Origin: an uncultured Enterocloster sp.
Lineage (GTDB): Bacteria > Bacillota > Clostridia > Lachnospirales > Lachnospiraceae
Direction: 5' to 3'
DNA: 59,512 nt
Assembly (NCBI GenBank): GCA_944383785.1
Contig: CALWQV010000006.1
Location: forward strand, 1-59,512
Both the position numbers and the translations under genes were made by a program. Positions within the stretch are counted from its first letter, which is position 1, and every line of letters begins with the position of its first letter. Of the stretch, positions 9,051 to 15,996 are shown in pieces. Below the pieces are notes generated by a model. It was not told the DNA's origin. It saw only the letters and a list, made by a program, of their open reading frames with translations, and ran no database searches.

Positions 9051-9712
9051 TACCGCCCCCGGATGGTCAGGCCCTGGGCCAAGCCTCCGATGGTCTGCTT
9101 GGCTACCGCATGGAAGGCGGACAGGGCCAGATTGCTCTTGCTGACCCCCTGGTTTAATAGAGGCTGGATATCCGTTTTGGCATAAACGCCGCAGCGGCCG
9201 GAGATATCGTAGACTGTCTCCCCTTCGCTGGCTAACTGGTTTAACTCCTGAACCGGCACCCGCAGCACCTGGGCAACCTCGTCCAGAAAAGCGCCGGTTC
9301 CCCCAGCGCAGCTGCCGTTCATGCGCATATCCGCCACATTCAGCTTTCCGGTTGCTGGATCCTTCTTAAAGAACAGAACCTTGGCGTCCTGGCCGCCCAG
9401 CTCAATGGCTGCGGATACCCGGCGATACAGCTTGCGGATGGCAATGGAATTTGCCACTACCTCCTGAACATAAGAAACTCCCATAGCCTCCGCCATATGC
9501 TTGGAACCGGAGCCGGTGAGAGCCACAAACAGCTCATCCTCCCGAAAGCCCTCCTCCAGCTCCTTTAAGCAGCGCTCCACACTCTCCACCTGCCTGGCAC
9601 CGTGGCGTCTGTAATTGGAATATAAAATTTGATCCTTCGCGGGATCCATTACCACAATCTTGGTGGTGGTGGAACCAATGTCAATTCCCACATGGAGTTT
9701 TCTTTTGTTCAC
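9050..9712 (-). pseudogene. Acyl-CoA dehydratase activase, first activase domain (piece 1)
   Basis: This contains a complete N-terminal BadF/BadG/BcrA/HgdC-type ATPase domain: VGIDIGSTTTKIVVMD, ELGGQDAKVLFF, MNGSCAGGTGAFLDEVA and GRCGVYAKTD, so both cluster cysteines are present. The frame stops right after GLTIRGR. Adding one G to the GGGGG run near 9057-9061 would continue it as GLTIRGAVVFEGGP into piece 2. I chose GTG 9712 as start because GGAGG lies 8 bases upstream; a TTG at 9727 is in frame but inside that ribosome site. Alone, this piece resembles an HgdC-like activator in length, so residual function is possible. Confidence 0.72.
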
Positions 9713-9747
9713 GGATATATCCTCCAAATTTTCAAATTCTCTGGTAC

Positions 9748-9780
9748 GGACGGCACATCTTCTTGTCCGAGCTTGTTACA
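9748..9780 (-). repeat. Reduced copy of the 158-bp cloverleaf repeat
   Basis: Bases 9748-9769 match the right part of the element at 48493-48650 in inverted orientation with one mismatch in 22. The adjoining TGTTACA near 9774-9780 resembles its terminal bases. It overlaps the stop of the MarR gene. It looks like an internally deleted copy. Confidence 0.6.
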
Positions 9781-10216
9781 TCATGTTTTCCTGCATTCTG
9801 GTCAGGTATTCCAGCAGCTGGGCGATTTCTTCTTTTTCGAATCCCGCCAGCAGACGGTTTTCGATGGTCATGATCCGCCGCCGGTTTTCCTCGCAGATCT
9901 GCCGCCCCTTGGGCGTCAGGATGATTCGCTTGGCCCGCTTGTTTTCCGGAAGGGGCTCCCGAAAGATCAGACCCTTGCGCTCCATGGCCTTTAAAATTTC
10001 TGTGGCTGTGGAACCCCGGATATTGAACTGCGTCTCCAGATCCTTCTGAAACACATCCTGCCGATCCACCCGCTGGACAATGTAAACCAGGAACCATTCC
10101 TGGGTGCTGGTGGGATGGTTCCTGGGGTCGTCGATCTCCATTCGGTTATTATAAATATGGCGCCGCATCATATTGACGGTGCTGAGCAGCTCGCCTCCGA
10201 CTATTTTTCCTGGCAT
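9776..10216 (-). CDS. MarR-family transcriptional regulator
   Basis: The 146-residue winged-helix protein has its DNA-reading region at about residues 55-95 (FQKDLETQFNIRGSTATEILKAMERKGLIFREPLPENKRAKRIILT), with N- and C-terminal helices for dimerisation. MarR proteins are usually repressors released by small ligands, often aromatic compounds or oxidants. AAGGAGA precedes the ATG. It is directly upstream of the broken activase gene (about 60 bases apart, same strand), so it may have controlled that gene. Confidence 0.9.
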   Translation of the reverse strand: MPGKIVGGELLSTVNMMRRHIYNNRMEIDDPRNHPTSTQEWFLVYIVQRVDRQDVFQKDLETQFNIRGSTATEILKAMERKGLIFREPLPENKRAKRIILTPKGRQICEENRRRIMTIENRLLAGFEKEEIAQLLEYLTRMQENMM

Positions 10217-10264
10217 CTCTGTCTCCTTGCTTAAAACTTAGGATTTGAACTATAACATAGAATA

Positions 10265-10317
10265 AATGCCGGAAGGAAATTTGTCAACTGGTTTTTCTCT
10301 CATTTCCTTCCGACATT
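10265..10317. terminator. Inverted repeat between cbiK and marR
   Basis: AATGCCGGAAGGAAAT (10265-10280) pairs with ATTTCCTTCCGACATT (10302-10317) with one mismatch. There is no clean T run on either strand, so this is a weak terminator or another hairpin. Confidence 0.4.
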
Positions 10318-10324
10318 TCTTTAT

Positions 10325-10456
10325 TTAAAGAAACTCTAAAATCCCCCGTATATCCGTTACAACCGCGTCCGCTCCGGCAGATGTAAATTTCTCCCGTACA
10401 GCCTCGCAGGCCGCCTTCTCATCGGCCGCAGTAGATTTTCTACAAGCATCAGATCG
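10325..10456 (-). pseudogene. Remnant of a lost gene's C-terminus downstream of cbiK
   Basis: About 43 codons read like the end of a real protein (EAVREKFTSAGADAVVTDIRG, then a stop at 10325). The style is that of a HAD-family phosphatase tail. Upstream the frame is closed by TAA with no start or ribosome site. I see it as a decayed gene end; the family assignment is weak. Confidence 0.35.
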
Positions 10457-10510
10457 TTATTATTTTGACAATTCAAAAGATTACTTTTATCCCCCGGGAT
10501 TGTCAGATCC

Positions 10511-11338
10511 TTACTCTTTGTTCTTTTTTCTGTACAACAGCTTCTCCTCAGCCGCCTGCCCATGATCCACAAAAATCTCCCTGATGGCAGGCAGCTGTCC
10601 CAGCCCTTCCACGATGGCCGTAACCTGAAGGCCTGCGGTCTCAAACACGGATTTCCAGGAATCCTCGTCGTCCCCCGCCATATCGTTGTTGGCGTGATCC
10701 CCGGCTACGATCATGAAGGGGCGAAGCACTGCCTTCCGGTAGCCGCCCTTCTTTACCGCCTTTAGCACGTCCTGCAGGTCCGGGGATGCCTCCACGGTTC
10801 CGATCCAATAGTTGTGATAGCCAGACTGGCGGAACATCTCCTGCATTTTCCTGTAAGCGCTGTTGGACTCTGCCTCCGTCCCATGACCCATCAAACAAAG
10901 GGCTGTCTCCCCATCGTCATAGATCTTCATGGCGTTTACTACCGCCTCCATCACTCTGCGGTAATCCGCCTCATCCGTCAGAAGGGGCGCTCCTATGGAA
11001 ATCCCCTCAAAGGCATTCTCATACCTGGCCGCTTCTTTTACCAGATCCTGGTACTCCAGGCCATTTAACACATGCGTTGGCTGAATCACCAGCTGCTTTA
11101 CCCCCGCTTTCACAGCCCGGTTCAGGGCCTCCCTCACATTGTCAATGGCCTCCCCTTCCTTCTCCTTAATCCGTTCAATGATCATCTGGCTGGTAAAGGC
11201 CCGGCGCACCTCAAAGTCGGGAAATGCCTGGGCCAGACGTTCCTCTATGGCCCCGATCGTAAGCCTCCGGCTGTCCGGATAGCTGGTGCCAAAGCTGACC
11301 GCTAAAAGTTCCTTCTCTATTTTAAAATCCTGAGTCAT
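10511..11338 (-). CDS. cbiK: Sirohydrochlorin cobaltochelatase, CbiK type
   Basis: This 275-residue enzyme of the anaerobic cobalamin route inserts cobalt into sirohydrochlorin. CbiK features are visible: AVSFGTSYPDSR at the start, QPTHVLNGLEY, LMGHGTEAESNSAY with a metal/proton-handling His near residue 150, and PFMIVAGDHANNDM with the second conserved His near 215. It has no signal peptide, so it is a cytoplasmic form. The length matches the family. No other cobalamin genes and no cobalamin riboswitch lie nearby, so it may act in trans or in siroheme/heme-type metal insertion. AAGGA precedes the ATG at 11338. Confidence 0.93.
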   Translation of the reverse strand: MTQDFKIEKELLAVSFGTSYPDSRRLTIGAIEERLAQAFPDFEVRRAFTSQMIIERIKEKEGEAIDNVREALNRAVKAGVKQLVIQPTHVLNGLEYQDLVKEAARYENAFEGISIGAPLLTDEADYRRVMEAVVNAMKIYDDGETALCLMGHGTEAESNSAYRKMQEMFRQSGYHNYWIGTVEASPDLQDVLKAVKKGGYRKAVLRPFMIVAGDHANNDMAGDDEDSWKSVFETAGLQVTAIVEGLGQLPAIREIFVDHGQAAEEKLLYRKKNKE

Positions 11339-11472
11339 CGTATCCTTCGTCTCCTTCTACTCTTCTTTTTGTCCGCATAATGGTAGCCGCGCTTCGTTTC
11401 ATTATGATATAATTCCTCTTGAAAATCAATCTTTTTTCAAATCCATCCCTTTTGATGGAGGAAAGGACCACT

Positions 11473-12576
11473 ATGAAATATTACAAATCGCTTTCTAAAT
11501 TTCTTGCCCTGCTCCTCTTATCCCTGAGCCTGGCTTCCGGCTGCGGACAGCAAAAAGCGGCTGACAGCGCCACCGCTCCCACCCGGATTTCCCCCGGCGT
11601 TTCCCAAGAAGCAGAAGACGTCCCGGACGCTTCCCTGGAATCTGAGGACGCTCTAAAAAACTCCCCCGCCGCCCTCGACTACTCAAATCCCGCCAATTGG
11701 GCCAATCTGGAATCGGAGGAAGTCCCAGGCAAAGAGGCCGACGTATTTTTCATCTGCCCTTCTGTCTACGGCGGCTCCCCGGATGCCTGCAACATGTCTC
11801 TCTCCGATGAGGATACAAAGGAAAGCTTCGCAGGCGCTATTAATATGGAAAAAGGTATCTACGATGACAACTGCCGCTTCTTCGCTCCCTACTACCGCCA
11901 GATCGGCTTAAACGTTTACGAAATGGAAGAGGCGGACCGGGAACCCTATCTGGCCGTTGCCTACTTTGACGCCAAAGCGGCCTTCGAATATTATATGGAA
12001 CATTACAACAACGGCCGCCCCATCATCCTGGCCGGCTTCTCCCAGGGGGCGGATCTGTGCATCCGGCTGATGAAGGATTGCTTTGCCGGTGAAGACCGGA
12101 TGGCACAGCTGGTGGCCTGCTATGCCATTGGCTGGCGGATAACCTCAGAGGAGCTTGAGCAGTATCCCCACCTGAAGGTCGCTTCGGGAGAATGGGATAC
12201 CGGCGTCATCGTCTCCTTTAATTCCGAGGCGGAGGAAGTCTCCGATTCCCTTATCATTCCGGAAGGGGTGAAAACCCTTGCGATCAACCCCTTAAACTGG
12301 AAGACTGATTCCACTCCGGCGGACAAAAGCCAGAACCTGGGGGCCTGCTTTACCGACTACAGCGGCGAAATCACCTCTGAAATACCGGAACTTACCGGCG
12401 CTTACATTGATTCGGAGCGGGGCGCTCTGAAGGTAACGGACGTCACCCCTCAAGAATATCCGGCGGGGCTTTCCATCTTTGAGGACGGGGTATATCATCT
12501 GTATGATTATCAATTCTTTTACCGGAATCTGGAGGAGAATGTAGGGGTGCGGATTCAGGCGTTTTTAGAGCAGTAA
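11473..12576 (+). CDS. DUF3089-family alpha/beta-hydrolase lipoprotein
   Basis: The protein has 367 residues, with a type II signal peptide (lipobox LASGC, Cys24) followed by a Ser/Ala/Glu-rich spacer. The catalytic domain resembles DUF3089 hydrolases: ADVFFICPSVYGG near the start, nucleophile elbow LAGFSQGADLCIRLM, and a later CFTDYSGEI segment. It is probably an outward-facing esterase/lipase-like enzyme of unknown substrate. The frame is open from 11419, but AAAGGA just before 11473 and the signal peptide fix the start. A TATAAT box is visible at 11408-11413. A perfect terminator follows. Confidence 0.82.
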   Translation: MKYYKSLSKFLALLLLSLSLASGCGQQKAADSATAPTRISPGVSQEAEDVPDASLESEDALKNSPAALDYSNPANWANLESEEVPGKEADVFFICPSVYGGSPDACNMSLSDEDTKESFAGAINMEKGIYDDNCRFFAPYYRQIGLNVYEMEEADREPYLAVAYFDAKAAFEYYMEHYNNGRPIILAGFSQGADLCIRLMKDCFAGEDRMAQLVACYAIGWRITSEELEQYPHLKVASGEWDTGVIVSFNSEAEEVSDSLIIPEGVKTLAINPLNWKTDSTPADKSQNLGACFTDYSGEITSEIPELTGAYIDSERGALKVTDVTPQEYPAGLSIFEDGVYHLYDYQFFYRNLEENVGVRIQAFLEQ

Positions 12577-12600
12577 GTTTTACGTTAATTTCTTATATGG

Positions 12601-12641
12601 CATGAGGCAGCGGGCTTTCATCCGCTGCCTCATGGTTTTTT
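12601..12641 (+). terminator. Terminator of the DUF3089 gene
   Basis: A 13-bp perfect stem (CATGAGGCAGCGG with CCGCTGCCTCATG) is followed by GTTTTTT. Confidence 0.9.
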
Positions 12642-12646
12642 AGATT

Positions 12647-12666
12647 GCCGTCCTGAACGGTTATAA
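12647..12666 (+). repeat. Right-end fragment of the cloverleaf repeat
   Basis: GCCGTCCTGAAC matches 12 bases exactly with the right terminal arm at 48631-48642 and is followed by GGTTATAA in place of TGTTACAA. It lies 2 bases beyond the stop of the Rpn-family gene. Confidence 0.5.
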
Positions 12667-12668
12667 TT

Positions 12669-13523
12669 TTACGATTCCCCAGAACCTTTGCCTGACTCCA
12701 AGCTGGCAATAATCTCCCTGATCACGCTCTCATCTGTTTCCAGATCTTTTGCAATCTGCGGGATATCCATGCCCTTTTTTAGTTTCTTTAACGTGGCATT
12801 CTGAAGAAATTGCCGTTCGCCCTTTTCAATTCCAATGGATAAAATACTCATCTTCACAGCCTCCCATTCTTCCGACTGCTTCACCTCCCGCACCACCGCA
12901 TCCAGGGTGACAATCCGCTCATCCTTTACCTGGATTTCTGGGTTGTCTATGCTGGTCTGCTTCATGTACTGCAGGAGGCTTACCAGAATCGGATCGCCAT
13001 TTTTGCTTGTCATGTTCAGAAACAGTTTCGTTGTGCCGTCCTCCAGGTGAAGACCGGGGACTTCCTCGCATTGCTCCCTAAAGGTATACTTAGCCAGATC
13101 CTCCCCGAAAATATCCTCCTGGGTAATAAATGTAACCACCGAAGGGGGCAGGTGCCGGTAGCGTGTTTCCCGCCCGGATTTCAAAAGCGGAGTATCCAGC
13201 AGAGACTGGTAGTACCGGCTTCGTTTGCGGATATCATCCTGGCTGGTGTCGTTCTGCATTTCGGTGGAATACCGGCGTTTCTTTGTGTCCACTGCGGCTG
13301 CATCCAGGCGGATGGCCCGCTTTCCGCTGCGGTTTAATACAACCTCTTCTGCGTGGATGCCTACAAGCTCCAGATCAGGTTCTCCCATAATGATACTTAA
13401 GATACAGCGGTGTGCTTCCTGATTTTTCATAACGGAAAGAAACAGTGCGAAGTCGCTTAAGTTAAATTCCATATCTTCGGGCAGCAGGCTGCCCAGCTGT
13501 TGTTCCATGTGCTCCATATACAT
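12669..13523 (-). CDS. Rpn-family PD-(D/E)XK nuclease / transposase-like protein
   Basis: The 284-residue protein is of the Rpn (recombination-promoting nuclease, PF12784-like) family, abundant in gut Clostridia. The nuclease core shows R-x-D in KRAIRLDAAAVD and the E-x-Q in YSTEMQ, then the helix with RKRSRYYQSLLD. A conserved C-terminal tail follows (ERQFLQNATLKKLKKGMDIPQIAK), which looks like a helical DNA-binding motif. Rpn proteins nick or cleave DNA and raise RecA-independent recombination. The start could be 13523 or the third codon 13517, because the AAAGGAAG site lies very close to the first ATG. There are no flanking inverted repeats, so it is not treated as an insertion sequence. 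Confidence 0.85.
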   Translation of the reverse strand: MYMEHMEQQLGSLLPEDMEFNLSDFALFLSVMKNQEAHRCILSIIMGEPDLELVGIHAEEVVLNRSGKRAIRLDAAAVDTKKRRYSTEMQNDTSQDDIRKRSRYYQSLLDTPLLKSGRETRYRHLPPSVVTFITQEDIFGEDLAKYTFREQCEEVPGLHLEDGTTKLFLNMTSKNGDPILVSLLQYMKQTSIDNPEIQVKDERIVTLDAVVREVKQSEEWEAVKMSILSIGIEKGERQFLQNATLKKLKKGMDIPQIAKDLETDESVIREIIASLESGKGSGES

Positions 13524-13810
13524 CTTCCTTTCCGCGCCGTATCAAAGGCGCTGGCGGCAGGAAGAAGTTCTCTGTCTGGCTTCTCCCTGCTTATTTTGAT
13601 TGGGTACGGTAAGCAAAGAGTTTGTCAGACTGCCCTGTGGGCAAAGAGTTTAGAATATAGAAACAAGAACGCTCTGCTTAGCTGTATCATAGCACAGCAG
13701 AAGGGTTTAGACAATAGAAAACGGATGTCCTGGAAGGGAAATCTTTAAATTTCTTCCGTCCCCAAGCCTTTTATGATATACTTGATCTAATGTCAATAGA
13801 ATCAAAAATA
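13524..13810. other. Intergenic, no gene recognised
   Basis: This is the spacer upstream of the Rpn-family gene. It contains a GGAAGGGAAAT/ATTTCTTCC imperfect hairpin near 13731-13759 and a TATGAT-type box near 13772, perhaps the promoter of the small frame at 13828. No protein-like frame was found. Confidence 0.5.
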
Positions 13811-13827
13811 CGCAAAGGAGGTATCTG

Positions 13828-13869
13828 ATGTATGAAATGTTTTTCAGGTCCCGGATTAACCCCCCGTAG
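13828..13869 (+). CDS. Possible 13-residue peptide gene or attenuator leader
   Basis: The frame encodes MYEMFFRSRINPP and is preceded by a strong AAAGGAGG 6 bases upstream. It is followed by two hairpins: CTGTTT/AAACAG at 13875-13891 and a 14-bp stem at 13903-13946. A ribosome site this good before so short a frame suggests a translated leader. The next gene, gntR, lies about 340 bases away with its own promoter. No function is recognised. Confidence 0.4.
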   Translation: MYEMFFRSRINPP

Positions 13870-13902
13870 CCGATCTGTTTATCACAAACAGCATGGCTGT
13901 AT

Positions 13903-13946
13903 AAAACCCGGGTTCCTCTATAATCAGGTGAAGGAATCCGGGTTTT
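13903..13946 (+). terminator. Hairpin/terminator after the 13-residue frame
   Basis: AAAACCCGGGTTCC (13903-13916) pairs with GGAATCCGGGTTTT (13933-13946) apart from one mismatch, ending in TTTT. It could also work on the minus strand. Confidence 0.6.
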
Positions 13947-14091
13947 AATGCGTCTTTTTTCGGCAAAATCTCCGCTAATCTTTTGACACCGCAGGAACAC
14001 ACAATAATTACGCACATATTTATTAAATAAATAACACATATTTTTGTGTATTATATCCAAAAAATAATCTCAAAATTTGGGATTTTGTAAA

Positions 14092-14165
14092 TTGACTTTT
14101 TATATAATTCGTGACAAAATGGGAGTATAAAAATTAAAAATTTTTTATTTTAAATTTTTAATTTT
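14092..14165 (+). promoter_or_regulatory. Promoter and 14-bp A/T palindrome upstream of gntR
   Basis: TTGACT (14092-14097), a 17-base spacer and CAAAAT (14115-14120) make a moderate promoter. Just downstream, 14130-14143 and 14152-14165 form a perfect 14-bp A/T-only inverted repeat with an 8-base loop. It sits where a GntR-type regulator could block transcription, or it may be an mRNA hairpin. Confidence 0.5.
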
Positions 14166-14205
14166 ATTTGCCCCATATGAAAGCTACATCACAGAATATG
14201 AGGTA

Positions 14206-14859
14206 ATGAATATGCTGTTAAAAAGAAATTTGGACGAAGTCGTATATGAAACAATCTGCGAGGGTTTTGTAGGCAATACTTATCTTGCTGGAAAACGTTT
14301 GGATCCCTCCGAACTGTCGGAACGGTACCAGGTCAGCAAGACGCCTGTGATTCAGGCTTTGAAACGCATGGCAAATGAAGGAATCCTGGAAATAACGTCT
14401 GGCGGCAAGTATATTGTTCCTGTTGCCTCCCAAAAAGAAATCCAGGATGTATGCCAATCCAGGCTCCTTATTGAAGAAAATGCGCTGGCCGCCCTCTGCC
14501 GCACAGCATCAAACGAAGAAGTTTCCATATTGGAAACCATTAATCAGGAGCTAAGAGATTATTTCAAAGCAAACAGTGTTGACAAGTATTTTTTAAGTGA
14601 TATGCACTTTCATAAAAAGATTGTGGAACTTGCCGGAAACAGCTGCATGACCGATCTCCATCGGATTCTGATCAACCGCTATACCGTTGTACGGCATACC
14701 ACCGGTATGATCCTGGTCCACAGCGCGGACGCCTGCGATGAACATGCTCTGATGATTCAATCGATCAGCCATCACGATGAAGCAGCGGCCAAGGCCATAA
14801 TGCGTAAGCACATTCTGGAAATGGAAGAACGACTGAACGCAAAAGTCAATGACAACTGA
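14206..14859 (+). CDS. GntR-family regulator, FCD subfamily
   Basis: The regulator has about 217 residues. It has an N-terminal winged helix (DPSELSERYQVSKTPVIQALKRMANEGILEI, about residues 33-65) and a C-terminal all-helical FCD ligand domain. The domain's likely metal/ligand histidines are seen in DMHFHKKIVELAGN and in HALMIQSISHHD. FCD regulators commonly sense sugar acids, hydroxy acids or other carboxylates. GAGG lies 8 bases before the second ATG (14212) and only 2 before the first, so 14212 may be the true start. It heads the operon of DapA-like, Liv transporter and oxidoreductase genes and probably controls it. Confidence 0.9.
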   Translation: MNMLLKRNLDEVVYETICEGFVGNTYLAGKRLDPSELSERYQVSKTPVIQALKRMANEGILEITSGGKYIVPVASQKEIQDVCQSRLLIEENALAALCRTASNEEVSILETINQELRDYFKANSVDKYFLSDMHFHKKIVELAGNSCMTDLHRILINRYTVVRHTTGMILVHSADACDEHALMIQSISHHDEAAAKAIMRKHILEMEERLNAKVNDN

Positions 14860-14972
14860 TGATCGGAAGCTGCCAGTTGCCATTGAATCCAACCATGATC
14901 GTTGATCTCGATCTAAGAGATTAATTGATAAAATACCATTATTCATTCTTTAAACAGGAGGAGGACGTAAAA

Positions 14973-15878
14973 ATGGCAACTAAGGGGAAAGGCGTAATGC
15001 CGGCGGTTATGACATTCTGGAATGCAGACGAGACCTACAACGAGAAAGAGACTCTGCGCTATGTACAGTGGGTGATTGACTCTGGCGCCCACAGCATCTC
15101 CTGCGTAGGAAGTACCGGTGAAAACATTTCCATGACCATGGAAGAGCAGAAAATGATCATGAAGAGTATCATCGATTTTGTGGATCACCGCGTTCCTGTT
15201 TATCCCGGAACCGGAAGATATTCCACTGCCCAGACCATCGAACTGAGCAAGTATGCCCAGGAATGTGGGGCAGAGGGCGTTCTGGTTATCATGCCCTACT
15301 ATCTGCAGCCTCATAAGAGAGCCGTTGTGAATCATTTCCGCAAGCTGAGAGAGGCCATCGACATTGATATTATTCTTTACAACAATCCCAGATTCTGCGG
15401 ATACGAAATGACTCCGCTGGAAATCAAGGCTATGGTTGACGAAGGCCTGATCAACGGAATCAAGGCAGCCCACGGAGATGCCAACCGGATTCACGAGCTG
15501 AAATATTACTGCGGCGATAAGCTGACCGTTTTATACGGACATGACTATGCGCCTATGGAAGGCTTCTTCGCCGGAGCAGACGGATGGCTGAGCGGTATGC
15601 CCGCTATCTTCCCCAAGTTCTCCCGTACCTTATTTGATATTTGCACTATCGAAAAGGATATCGATAAAGCCAGAGCTTACTGGGCAAAGATCCAGCCCTT
15701 CGTAGATTACTTCATCACCTACAATACCAATGATCCCCACTGGCATGAGGTATTCAAGTACGTTCTGAAATGCCAGGGATTTGATGCCGGACTGCCCAGA
15801 ATGCCTTTAGGCGATCTGCTCCCGGAGGAAAAGAAAAAAGTGGACGACCTGCTGGCAAATATGAAAGATATTCTTTAA
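14973..15878 (+). CDS. DapA/NanA-family aldolase
   Basis: This is a 301-residue TIM-barrel class I aldolase. It shows the pyruvate-binding GSTGE (46-50), the catalytic Tyr of LYNNPRF (Tyr136) and the Schiff-base Lys of NGIKAAHG (Lys164). The family includes dihydrodipicolinate synthase, N-acetylneuraminate lyase, 2-keto-3-deoxy sugar acid aldolases and 4-hydroxy-2-oxoglutarate-type enzymes. With a GntR-FCD regulator, an importer and oxidoreductases around it, a catabolic aldolase or deaminase role is more likely than lysine synthesis. AGGAGGAGG precedes 14973; the frame is open from 14925. Confidence 0.9.
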   Translation: MATKGKGVMPAVMTFWNADETYNEKETLRYVQWVIDSGAHSISCVGSTGENISMTMEEQKMIMKSIIDFVDHRVPVYPGTGRYSTAQTIELSKYAQECGAEGVLVIMPYYLQPHKRAVVNHFRKLREAIDIDIILYNNPRFCGYEMTPLEIKAMVDEGLINGIKAAHGDANRIHELKYYCGDKLTVLYGHDYAPMEGFFAGADGWLSGMPAIFPKFSRTLFDICTIEKDIDKARAYWAKIQPFVDYFITYNTNDPHWHEVFKYVLKCQGFDAGLPRMPLGDLLPEEKKKVDDLLANMKDIL

Positions 15879-15908
15879 TCAGCTGCACAAAGCAAAATGT
15901 GGCGAAAG

Positions 15909-15946
15909 CAGGGCCACAGGTGCCGTCAAAGCACTTTGTGGCCCTG
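15909..15946 (+). other. Intercistronic hairpin between aldolase and livK
   Basis: CAGGGCCACA (15909-15918) pairs perfectly with TGTGGCCCTG (15937-15946), followed only by TTCT. It may be an mRNA stabiliser or a partial terminator. Confidence 0.45.
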
Positions 15947-15996
15947 TTCTAGTAAATGGGGTACACAAAAACGAATCATGGAAGGAGGAACAGTAC

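Noticed and set aside
7997..9061. Programmed frameshifting in the activase gene
   Set aside because: No slippery heptamer with a following structure was seen, three shifts would be needed, and one junction lacks about 65 residues.
10357..10644. 95-codon minus-strand frame overlapping the end of cbiK
   Set aside because: It runs through the cbiK stop in another frame, has no ribosome site and is composition-driven (Arg/Leu-rich).
12669..13523. Complete insertion sequence around the Rpn-family gene
   Set aside because: No terminal inverted repeats or target duplication were seen at either side.
13811..14205. T-box or metabolite riboswitch upstream of gntR
   Set aside because: No T-box sequence or known aptamer core was found; only a short frame and simple hairpins.
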